Positions 45,137-54,132 of a stretch of DNA of 64,000 nt are shown in pieces. Within the stretch, counting starts at the first letter, position 1. Each line of letters begins with the position of its first letter. The notes under the pieces were generated by a model, which was not told the DNA's origin, ran no database searches, and saw only the letters and a program-made list of their open reading frames with translations. The DNA comes from Apoderus coryli (lineage: Eukaryota > Arthropoda > Insecta > Coleoptera > Attelabidae), in contig OU452216.1 of the NCBI GenBank assembly GCA_911728435.2, positions 5,406,342 to 5,470,341 of the forward strand. Direction: 5' to 3'. The position numbers were made by a program, and so were the translations under genes.

Positions 45137-46729
45137 TCAGACATGAGTTTTGTGTTTTTTTTTTATTCGAAAGCAGTCTCTCTTAATCAAACAAGGACCA
45201 TAGACATAATCACAATAATTAAATTGTGATAAAACAAGTGTATCACAAAGTAGCGATTTGTTCTGAAAACTTAATACATGCCTATTAGAAAATATCAATT
45301 TCAGTTTGGAGTAACTTTTTTGGAGCAGGAAGGAGACGTGATCAGCAAATTTAAGATTTTCATCGATTAGAACACCAAGATTTTTTGCCTTAACAGACAC
45401 ATTTAAGGGCTTATTATCTATTTTTATTTTAAAATTTATCTTTGGCAGACCACCAAAATATATGACACTAGACTTTTCATGATTTATTGATAGGTTATGC
45501 AAATTTGAAAATTCAACCAATCGACTAAGGTCTGCATTAATCAAAGATAGATATTCCAATTGTTTTTCTTTTGGAAAGAGACAATACAATTGAGTGTCAT
45601 CAGCGTACATATGGATTTTACATTTATTTAAAACAGAAGAAAAATGGCATGTGTAAAGGGTGAAAAACAGTGGGCCTAGAATAGATCCCTGCGGTACACC
45701 CCTAAATACAGATGTCGCCGATGACAATTGACCTAAATACGATACTCTTTGAGACCTATTATTTAAATAATCCTTCAGAAGTAACACAGCCGACAAGTCA
45801 AGACCCACAAAATGAAACAAGGACAATAGCAAATTGTGGTTAATCGTGTCAAAAGCCTTACTAAAATCCAACAGAATCAGTACACCATAAAGTTTTTTAT
45901 CTAGACTAGTTAAGATATCATCTGTTATATTCAGTAAAGCCGTACCACAACTATAGCCAGTTCGAAAACCTGATTGAGTTTCGGGAAGGATATCATATTT
46001 TTGGAGGTGCGCACGAATTTGCTGGTCAATTATCTTCTCTAGGACTTTTGACAACGTTGGAAGAAGAGTAATAGGATGAAGTTCTTTAAGCTCATTTGGC
46101 GAGTCTGTTTCTGCAAGCGGAATAACACTACCTTCCTTCCACTGGGCCGGGTATACAGAGTTCAACAAGCAGTAGTTTACAATATATGTTAAGTGTGGAA
46201 TAATAAAGGGGCAAGCAAAATGAATCAATGAAATATTTAAGTTATTGCTACCAGTCGCCTTTGTTTTTATGTTCAGCACTATTTTGGAAACATCATACTC
46301 ATTGACAGTTTTAAATCTAAGGTTATCACTACCATAATCACTCTTAGAATTATTCAAATAGAAGTCATTCAAATCCCCCTGAAGAGGAGAATTTGTACTA
46401 ATAGTTTGTGAAAAATAATCATTAATTTCATTCGCCGTTGTTGGAAATGGTATATCAGTTCTATTTTTACGAGTGTAGATGTTAAAATTGCTTAAAATGC
46501 GCCACTTTTCTTTAGTTGAAGCACCACTGAGCTTCGTAGACAAGAACGGGCTTTTTTCGTTACGTATACTTTGTTTAACCAGATTACGAAGATTTTTATA
46601 GTAATCCCAGTGTTTTAAATGGTTTGTTCGTTTGTATTTATTCAGGGCTCTATCTCTTACTTTCATCATAAACTTCAAGTTTGCAGTTGCAACATTACAA
46701 AAATTTAATTTATTTGCGATTGTTCGTAA
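45137..46729 (-). pseudogene. CR1/L2-type LINE reverse transcriptase, main part
   Basis: Open for over 520 residues (the first Met in frame is at 46678, but coding similarity starts further up, near 46716). It contains the linker (HWDYYKNLRNLVKQSIRNEK), the RT start (VNEYDVSKIVLNIKTKATGS), WKEGSVIPLAE, LHPITLLPTLSKVLEKI, TQSGFRTGYSCGTALLNITD, LDFSKAFDTINHN (Asp), RGVPQGSILGP, HMYADDTQLY (catalytic pair), AKNLGVLIDENLKF and NYCDYVYGP. All catalytic residues are intact. It ends in a run of Lys codons where a homopolymer slip breaks the frame. No endonuclease or gag precedes it, so it is 5'-truncated. Apart from the slip it is the best-preserved LINE in the window. Confidence 0.85.
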
Positions 46730-47770
46730 TGTTTAACTAACTCATTAATGTGGGTACTAATAGGCCCAGCAGCAAAATTGCCAGTTTACTAGAAGCTGAA
46801 TTTTATTTTTGCTTAAAAGCTTTGAAATTTAATATAATAAAGCAGCCAACTTTAGGTAAACTTTAGGCAAACAACTACTATAATGTGTTATTTTTGTAGC
46901 GCGGCTGCTATTTCAGACATTTCTATGGATTTAATAACACAACATCCACAGATAACTTCAGAATTTCGGGGGAAATGGCTCAAAGGAAGGACGAATGTAC
47001 AAAATACGACTCAACGAAACCAGTTTAATGTATACTACAGTTTGATGTAAATGGAGTTAAATCTTTGGGTTTGTACCCTTTAACTCAGACGTCTGGCTAT
47101 GTAATAGAGAAAATACAAAGAGTGAAATCATATTATCAGTAATGTCAGCAGAGTGGAATCAGTGCCGGCTCATGGGTTTTGATTTTGGGAGGTGCATTAG
47201 CAAGGGGATTATACTCGTAATCCAGGTTTATACACTTATCGTTTGAAGGTTAGTACTAAATAAAAACCATATGGAAAAAAATCTAGTTACACTTATTGAA
47301 TGATCTAATATGTGCGTAGGTATTTTAATTTAATTATTTGTAGAAAAAAATGTTTAGTTTATTGTGGTAACATTTAGCATGCTCGGTAAAGCAAACAGCT
47401 TTGCTGACCTTCGCCGAGCTTAAAATATTATTATTATTATATACGAGGGAAGTTCGTAGTATAAACTCTTTAATTTCATCCGCGCAGAAATCGTTTTCCG
47501 TTTGCGGAAGCCGCTACTGAAAGGAGCAAACATCACTATTTTATCCGCGAATACACATCTTTAAGACATATTACATTTTGATGTTTTGTTTATGATAAAT
47601 ACCATGCAGAGTTCAGCAGACGAATATACTATCGAGATGTAACCAACACAACAGATAAACAAAATATGCGAATTCTGAAAATGTATGTACAGGCTGTCCC
47701 AAATTTTGCGGGTTATCTCGGTTGTTAGTAAATATAGAAGGAAACGGTTTTCGGGGCATTGCGCTACTTT
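46730..47770. other. Unassigned DNA
   Basis: No gene recognised. TATACGAGGGAAGTTCG near 47442 resembles a mariner terminal repeat (compare 49002), suggesting a fragment of a related element. Confidence 0.35.
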
Positions 47771-47774
47771 TTTA

Positions 47775-48465
47775 CTACTTTACTAAATATAGTAACCAAC
47801 CAAATTACTTAATTTTAAGTCATGTGTCAAATTTCATCCAATCACCTCTGGATCACAGCGATAATACCCTACATGTGGTGTTTTTTTTTTATTAAAAATT
47901 AATTATACGTCAATCTGACAACTGGTTTAAAAATGTCGCGAAGATTTGGTATTGCATCTAACGATGCAATTAATGATATTATGTCTAATAATATACCCAA
48001 AAATACAATCAAATCAAAAAAATATGTATGGAAAATATTTCTCGAGTTTTGTGCGACTAGAGAATACGAACTGAATGCTGAAACGAGTTTGCATAATTTG
48101 GCTAATATATTGAAGGATTATGCGGTAAATATGAGAAAAGCTGAAGGAACTGAATATAAAGAAGCAACTGTAAAAACAATTTGGAATACTACGAGTAGGC
48201 TACTCCAGGAAAAATACTTCAATGGCTTCAAAATTGTATTCGACCCGTTTACCAGTGGGATATTCAAAAATGCGCGAGATGCAAGAAATGCAAAACGTAA
48301 AAGATTACAGCAGGATCCAAACAAACGAAAATGCAGTTCATCAAATTTGAGTTCAAGTGATTTGGCTAGAATCATTGGATTATGGGATGAATGTACACCA
48401 GAGGGTTTACAAAAAAAAATTACCATATTGTAGCTGTTGAGTACTACTGATAAGCCTCGAATGTG
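47775..48465 (+). mobile_element. Crypton copy 3, internally deleted
   Basis: The 5' part (ACTAAATATAGTAAC near 47780, then TTTTAAGTCATGTGTCA near 47813) and the N-terminal half of the recombinase match copy 2. At 48430-48440 the sequence leaves the coding region at GCTGTTGAG and continues TACTACTGATAAGCCT, the reverse complement of the terminal text of copy 1. The middle and C-terminal coding parts are therefore deleted while both ends are kept. Confidence 0.7.
47933..48433 (+). pseudogene. Crypton tyrosine recombinase, N-terminal half
   Basis: 166 residues starting MSRRFGIASNDAINDIM, then KKYVWKIFLEFCA, LHNLANILKDYAVNMRKAEG, KTIWNTTSRLLQEKYF and DECTPEGLQKK. It differs from copy 2 in a small indel near residue 11 and a handful of substitutions. 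It lacks the R, HxxR, H and Y catalytic boxes entirely. The ATG is preceded by GGTTTAAAA in both copies, so this is the native start. The C-terminus is created by the deletion. Confidence 0.75.
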
Positions 48466-48469
48466 GGCC

Positions 48470-48985
48470 ACCCTATACAGGGTGAGCCAAATTAGATGCA
48501 TCCTTATGGAAACACCCCATAATATGTGGAGTTAGAGAAAAATGAAACTCCATCGTCCGAACTCAAATTTTATAACAAAATCACTGGCTTAAACTGAATT
48601 TAGATATCTCTAACCGTTTGGTTGGCTAGATAACTACAAGGGAATTGTTGGAGAAAGCATTGTAGAATGCATTATTTGCAACAGTCACAAATGTAGAGTT
48701 AATTAATGATGTAAACGCTGTGAAACAACGTTGCCAATTGTTTATAAACCCGGACAGTGCCCAATTTGAACATTTGCTTTACATGAATTGTCGGTATCGG
48801 ACAAAAATAAAAAACCTAAACTTCAGCTGAAGTTTAGGATTTTTGTTTTTTATTTTTGTCCAAAACCGACAATTCATCTTTTGAGAAATATCTTATTTTA
48901 AATGGAACATTCTATATATTATTATAATTTGGATTCCCCACTCGATTTGAAGGATCTTTTGTTAACACTTCCCTATACCTATTCA
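48470..48985. repeat. Repeat region with a strong hairpin at 48784-48873
   Basis: ACAGGGTGAGCC near 48477 looks like a mariner-type end. The hairpin core at 48815-48838 is a perfect 24-bp palindrome (starts CCTAAACTTC). It is flanked by arms TGAATTGTCGG and CCGACAATTCA with runs of A and T between. No coding content. Its full element limits are unclear. Confidence 0.6.
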
Positions 48986-49003
48986 ACTGTTTTTGAAATA
49001 ATA

Positions 49004-50336
49004 CGAGGCATGTTTTTTAAGTAAGTACCGTTTTGGAATGAAAAAAAGACGTGCAAAGATATCGCAATAATTTTATTTTTACATACCTGTACCTTAATCT
49101 ACTTTTCTACATAATTTCCGTGAATATTGAGGCACTTGTCATAATGTGGCACCAGTTTTTGAATACCCTCCTCATAAAATTCTGCCGCCTGACTTGTTAA
49201 CCACTGTATCACAAATGTTTTGACTTCGTTATCGTCTTGAAGACGCTGACGACCCAGGTGTTTCTTCAAGTGTAGGAACAAATGGTAGTCGCTGGGCGCT
49301 AGATCAGGGCTGTATGGAGGATGATCTAGAGTTTCCCATTTAAAAGATTTGATGAGATCTTTGGTCAGATTAGCCACATGTGGACGGGCACTGTCATGCA
49401 GCGAAACGATACCCTTACTCAACTTGCCACGTCTTATGTTCTGGATTGCACGACGCAGATTGTTCAATGTCTCACAATAAGACGCTGCATTGATTGTCTC
49501 ATTAAGAGGCAGAAACTCCACTAGCAATACTCCTTTTCTGTCCCAAAAAACTGTGCACATGATTTTCCGGGCAGAAATTGTTTGCTTATACTTCACTCTT
49601 TTGGGTGATGATGAATGTCGCCATTCCATGGATTGTTGTTTCGATTCTGGTGTGACGTAGGCCACCCATGTTTCGTCACCAGTAACAATTTGATCTAAAA
49701 AATCTTCACCTTCATTGTGGTACCGCTCAAGGAAAGTCAATGCACTGCCTAAACGTTGGGTTTTGTGCAAATCCGTCAACATTTTTGGAACCCAACGTGA
49801 ACACAATTTCCGGTAATTCAAGTTCTCGGTCACAATGCGATACAAAACACTACGAGAATATTGAGGAAAGCAGTCGCACATTGATGAAATTGTAAAGCGT
49901 CTGTTTTCTCTCACCTTTTCCTCCACTTTCTGCACCAAATCTTCATTAACGACCGAAGGACGCCCACTCCGTTCTTCATCATGCACATTTGTGCGGCCAT
50001 CTTTAAATGCTGTCACCCATTTTCTTACCATTCCATCACTCATAATGTTTTGTCCGTAAACTTCACAGATCTCACGATGAATATCGATCGGTTTTACGCC
50101 TTTAGCACTAAGAAATCGTATAACAGCCCGTACTTCACGATCGGCGGGACTCACGATTGTCGGAGACATCTTAAACACTCAGTAAACAACGTATACAATG
50201 AGGAATCAGACTGTAATGGCGTCAGTGCGTAGACAAGAGATGTAGGTAACCAGCGCGCATGCGCGAAACATCGACCGTAGCGCTGCGGCGGCGGAATCGC
50301 AAAATGGTACTTACTAAAAAAACGTGCATTTTTTCG
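49004..50336 (-). mobile_element. Mariner (DD34D) transposon
   Basis: Left end TACGAGGCATGTTTTTTAAG at 49002 and TAAGTACCGTTTTG; right end has the complement of TAGTAAGTACCATTTTG at about 50299-50315 and runs to TCGT near 50336. The inverted ends are about 33 bp with several differences, mainly in the outermost bases, so the right end may be impaired. TA precedes the left end. One intact transposase gene is inside. Confidence 0.8.
49099..50178 (-). CDS. Mariner transposase, DD34D
   Basis: 359 residues without a break, near the usual 345-350 for mariner. N-terminal part: REVRAVIRFLSAKGVKPIDI and SDGMVRKWVTAFKDGRTNVH (first helix-turn-helix), then ERSGRPSVVNEDLVQKV (linker) and the WVPKML segment (the W-V-P-H-x-L motif with Lys for His). 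Catalytic part: TGDETWVAYVTPESK (Asp near 168), HDSARPHVAN (Asp near 261) and HPPYSPDLAPSDYHLF (Asp 35 residues later), the DD34D arrangement of true mariners. It catalyses cut-and-paste at TA. The Met at residue 4 (MSPTIV) is the likely start, because relatives begin there. WVPKM instead of WVPHL is shared by many insect copies and does not by itself mean loss of activity. Confidence 0.9.
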   Translation of the reverse strand: MFKMSPTIVSPADREVRAVIRFLSAKGVKPIDIHREICEVYGQNIMSDGMVRKWVTAFKDGRTNVHDEERSGRPSVVNEDLVQKVEEKVRENRRFTISSMCDCFPQYSRSVLYRIVTENLNYRKLCSRWVPKMLTDLHKTQRLGSALTFLERYHNEGEDFLDQIVTGDETWVAYVTPESKQQSMEWRHSSSPKRVKYKQTISARKIMCTVFWDRKGVLLVEFLPLNETINAASYCETLNNLRRAIQNIRRGKLSKGIVSLHDSARPHVANLTKDLIKSFKWETLDHPPYSPDLAPSDYHLFLHLKKHLGRQRLQDDNEVKTFVIQWLTSQAAEFYEEGIQKLVPHYDKCLNIHGNYVEK

Positions 50337-50784
50337 TTTATTTTTTGCCAAAAACGCTTCTTCGAAAAGATAAAATAAATAGAATCCTGAAATTTTTAAT
50401 ATCTCTTTCGGAATACCTTGCCACAAAAGATTATTAAAGATGTTGGCACACCAAGGTACAGGGTGGTCACAAATCACTATAGTATGATGTAATAGTAAAA
50501 TTAGGCATAAGTGAATTCTAATAAATCGAACACTCTCTATATTATCAAATATCAAATAAAAGACAATTAAATTTGTTATCAATTTTCGAAATATTTGTAT
50601 TAATATTTAAAAATGTCGCTTTATTTTTAATTAAACTACATAAGTTGCTCAAAATGACAATTAACATATCTTAACCTACATAGTGTTCTTAAAATAAACA
50701 CCATTAACTTATCTTAATCTATAGAAAGTTGTTAAAATGACCACTAAACGCATCTTTACCTAAAGAAAGTTCTCAAAATCTCCT

Positions 50785-51420
50785 TCATTCACTTCAATAT
50801 CAGACGATGGACGCAGTGATTGGTTGCATTTTGTATCTCTTCAGCATCTAACTGAGTGATGTAACTCCGGATTCGCTCACACAGTTCTTCTTTGCTATTT
50901 TCTGGCGTCTGATATACTTTTTGTTTTAAATTACCCCATAAAAATAGAAGTCCAAGGTCGGGAGACCTCGCAGGCCAGTCCCAAGCACCCAAACGTCCAA
51001 ACCAACGGTCTTGGAATATATCAATCAGCTCATGCGTAACTTCATCAGTAAAGTAAGCTGGTGCTACGTCCAATTGGTACCAACATCAACGCTAGTCTTC
51101 TATCCTTAAAATTTCTAGGCATTTGTTGCTAGTTAGCGACCCATCGTAAATTGAAAATTTTATTTGATTGTCTTTTAAAAGGCAAAACATATTTACACTA
51201 AATTTTTCTTGAAATCCCATTACTTTAATTGCATGCGGATTTTGATCAGCCCAAATAATATGTTCATTTCTTCTATTCAACAAAATACTTTCTCGAGAAA
51301 ACTTGGCTCCATCTATCTGTCCATATAATTTTAAAAAAAATTGGTTCTTCTTGAGTATGTACCAGAATATTTTACAAAATTGGATTTGACGTTTAAATTC
51401 AAAAGGATGCGTAGATGATG
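50785..51420 (-). pseudogene. Mariner-type (DUF4817 group) transposase, degraded
   Basis: The - strand reads SRESILLNRRNEHIIWADQN, PHAIKVMGFQEKFSVNMFCL, SIYDGSLTSNKCLEILR, and, after frame breaks, DVAPAYFTDEVTHELIDIFQ, DRWFGRLGAWDWPARSPDL and LFLWGNLKQKVYQ. The order fits the catalytic half of an IS630-type transposase: the DGAPxH position reads DVAPAY, and SPDLTPLDFFLW has lost four to five residues. The second Asp survives, but the first and third motifs are damaged. It ends near 50789, close to the normal C-terminus. Confidence 0.75.
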
Positions 51421-51474
51421 ATCATTCAAAATATTTTCCACACCTTAATATGATAATCCCAAATCATATTCTTC

Positions 51475-52060
51475 TTCTTCGGGTGCCATGTGCTATGCCG
51501 CACGTCGGCGATCATTTGTCCATTTTATGTTCACAGAATAGCTAGGGTGCCCTCCTCAGCCTGTCTAAAAATGGTTGCGGCATCCAGTATACGACACCAG
51601 TTTCTTATATTGCGGAGCCAAGAGTGTTGTTTTCGACCTGGCCCCCTTCTACCTTCGATCTTTCCTTGCAGTATTAGCCTTGGTATGGAGTAGCGAGGTC
51701 CTCTCAATATATGCCCCAGATATAACACATTACGTTTTTTTACCGTGTTCAACAGATGTCTTTCTATGCCAGCTCTTCGGAGAACTTCATCATTAGTTGT
51801 GTGGGCTGTCCAGGGAATACGCAGCAATCGGCGGAGTGTCCACATCTCAAAAGCCTCGATCCGATTTAGTGTTCTGGCTATAAGTGACCAAGTTTCAACA
51901 CCGTACAATACAATAGGCCATACATAACACTGTACTACACGTATTCGAGTGTGTAGTGGCATATTTCTGTGAAGAAGTATATTTTAGAGTTTAAAGAAGG
52001 TTGTCTTCGCGCGTCCAATTCTTCCCTTCACCTCTTCATCACATTCCCACTTTTCAAATC
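51475..52060 (-). pseudogene. C-terminal fragment of the endonuclease-RT LINE family
   Basis: The open part 51531-51962 reads RVVQCYVWPIVLYGVETWSL, IEAFEMWTLRRLLRIPWTAH, TTNDEVLRRAGIERHLL, KRNVLYLGHILRGPRYSIPR and GKIEGRRGPGRKQHSWLRNI. Upstream (to about 52060) EEVKGRIGRAKTTFFKL continues it through a frame break. This is the region deleted from the 850-3049 copy plus its C-terminus. The element ends with a GAA/AAG run at about 51470-51480, the same tail type. It is only the last 190 or so residues, inserted beside the transposase fragment. Confidence 0.8.
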
Positions 52061-52064
52061 GTAT

Positions 52065-53955
52065 ACAGCATTATAAAGTAAATACTGAGAGTTTAAGAAT
52101 AATATACATTAAGAAAGTGGAAATCAACTTCCGGTATAACCGAAAGTGACACAAACGCCAAATTATCTTAGAAATGTAGATTGGATCGACAAATGTAAGT
52201 AGCCATAATTTCAGGATGACCTCATAAAATCTCATCTCATAGAAAGAAACTGAGCCACAACAAAATTTCCATATTGCTGATTAGTTTCCGAAAAAATGTT
52301 TTTAGTATATTCGTGGGGTATATTACTGACAGAAGCTTTTATTTCGGATTGCGTCTTATCCCTCGGGACTGTGAGATTTGATTCATTATTTAAATTCACT
52401 CTTTAAATGAATCAAAGCTTCATGGTATTTTATCGCCCTTTCTCTACAATGGATATGGACCAACACTTTTTCAATGAACTACCTACATCACAGTTTTGGG
52501 AAATCTCGTAGAAAGAAAGTAAGCCACAATCTATTCAAATGCAAAACTACCACAGTCTGTTTAGTTGAAAGGAGTAAAATACATCACTCTGTGTGTTGTG
52601 TTTCTCGGTTGCTTTTCTCGAACGCGCTTGCTATATTAGAATAATAATACAGTTTTAGACCAACTTTGAACCGCAAATGGCAAGTTGCTTGCTATTCGTT
52701 GTGTCGGCGTACATTTGTTGGATTTCCACAAGACATTAAGTTCAACTGCTTCATTTATTTACATTTTTGCAACATTTAATATTCAAACATATAAAAGAAT
52801 TTTAACATATTAAGTTAATTTTGGTTGCTTCGTATTTTCTTCATTACAAAATTTATGGAGTCTTTAAAGGTATCACAAACATGGCGTTCCAAAATCAACG
52901 CTGGAGTTCAAATTAAAAAATCCTGGACATAAGGATACTTGCAGTCCCTCGCCCATTCATACTGCATTAGCAGTGCTGGAATTAGTGAAGTAAGTTTTAT
53001 GACAAAAAACGATATAAAATTATAACTCATTGTATGCGTATTTCGCCACGAATTCATATGAATTAGTGGCGAAATCCCCATAATAATTCTCTGGAGAATA
53101 AACGTACCAAAATTTGCGAAGAAATAGACGGTCATTTATAAATGGATTCAAGCGCTTATCTAAAACATATTGTACAGCGCGAAGAAAATAGTTTTTCCTT
53201 AGAATACGAACCAACTAATGAAAAAGAGACACATCCTCCAAGACATTTGGAACACTAATGTTGATTTTACCCAAAAGGAAGTCATCAATCCACTGGACTC
53301 ACCTGATACCCAAGATATAAGAAACAGGCACATTATTGAAAATGTAATTAGAAAGCAGCAGTATGGGTAGTACAGAAGTCAAAAATATTTCGGCATACTT
53401 ATCAAATCCACCAACGCCTGAGAAAAAAAAAACAAACGTCACATAGAACGTATTGTTGATAACTTAAAAAGTTATCTGGAACATTTCCAAAAAAAAAGTG
53501 CCCTATAATTTGAGGATGAACACTCCAAAAAACACATTCCTGATGAGGCTGATGGAGATTTATTTTTGAGTTACATTTGTTACAAGGAGGAGAGTGAAAA
53601 GAAGAGTTGCGTTCGATTGTCAATCTGAATGTGAAGGAACTGTCAGTCAAGAAATATACTTCAGTAATAATGTGTATAACAGTAAGAATAATAACGTCAA
53701 AATTCAAAGCTCAATTACAGACATTGATTCACCAGAAGAATAAATTAGAGACAACATTAAAAATAACAAAACTGACGCAAATGAAAAACACATATACTAG
53801 TGGTGTTACTGAAGAGAGATGAACTTTTTGCTATGTATAAAAATGAATCTTTCAAATATGGGTATTAGATATTAAATTTGTAGTACCCAATAAAATATTT
53901 TACAAGAAACTCTCTAAGGTACTCACGTGACAGTAATATTTGCGTAGAAAATTCC
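52065..53955. other. Unassigned DNA with a 34-bp palindrome
   Basis: A near-perfect palindrome lies at 53041-53074: TTTCGCCAC, one mismatched pair, and central AATTCATATGAATT. CTTCCGGTATAACCGAAAG near 52130 is a decayed copy of the motif found in the 19460-21054 element. Several weak coding-like stretches at 53220-53820 could not be assigned. Confidence 0.4.
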
Positions 53956-53970
53956 TTAACCCTTCGTTAG

Positions 53971-54124
53971 TATTAGCAGAGTGCTTATTTGCAGTAAAGT
54001 TACGTTACTGATGTTGACTGTTTAGAATATTTATTGACAACTTGTATTATCATACAACATATTAAAATATAATGTCACATAACATATACAGTGTGTATAT
54101 CAATATACAGTGTGTATTCTAACA
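53971..54124 (-). repeat. Copia 3' LTR
   Basis: On the - strand it begins TGTTAGAATACACACTG and ends CTCTGCTAATA, 154 bp. No difference from 56864-57017 was seen. Confidence 0.92.
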
Positions 54125-54132
54125 CCCCCACT

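Larger units (their letters stand above)
41817..46729 (-). mobile_element. CR1/L2-type LINE, 5'-truncated, split by mariner-type copy B
   Basis: Reading on the - strand: coding part 46729-44763, start of the 3' untranslated region to 44655, then copy B (44654-41992), then the rest of the 3' untranslated region ending in TTAATAAAGAC and a long (TTA)n tail at 41817-41835. The two halves of the untranslated region meet at TATA, the mariner target. Confidence 0.75.

Noticed and set aside
48118..48501. 127-residue - strand frame
   Set aside because: Antisense of the Crypton N-terminal half.
53220..53822. Coding-like stretches in several frames
   Set aside because: Fragments such as ISAYLSNPPTPEKK hint at a decayed gene, but frames break repeatedly and no family can be named.
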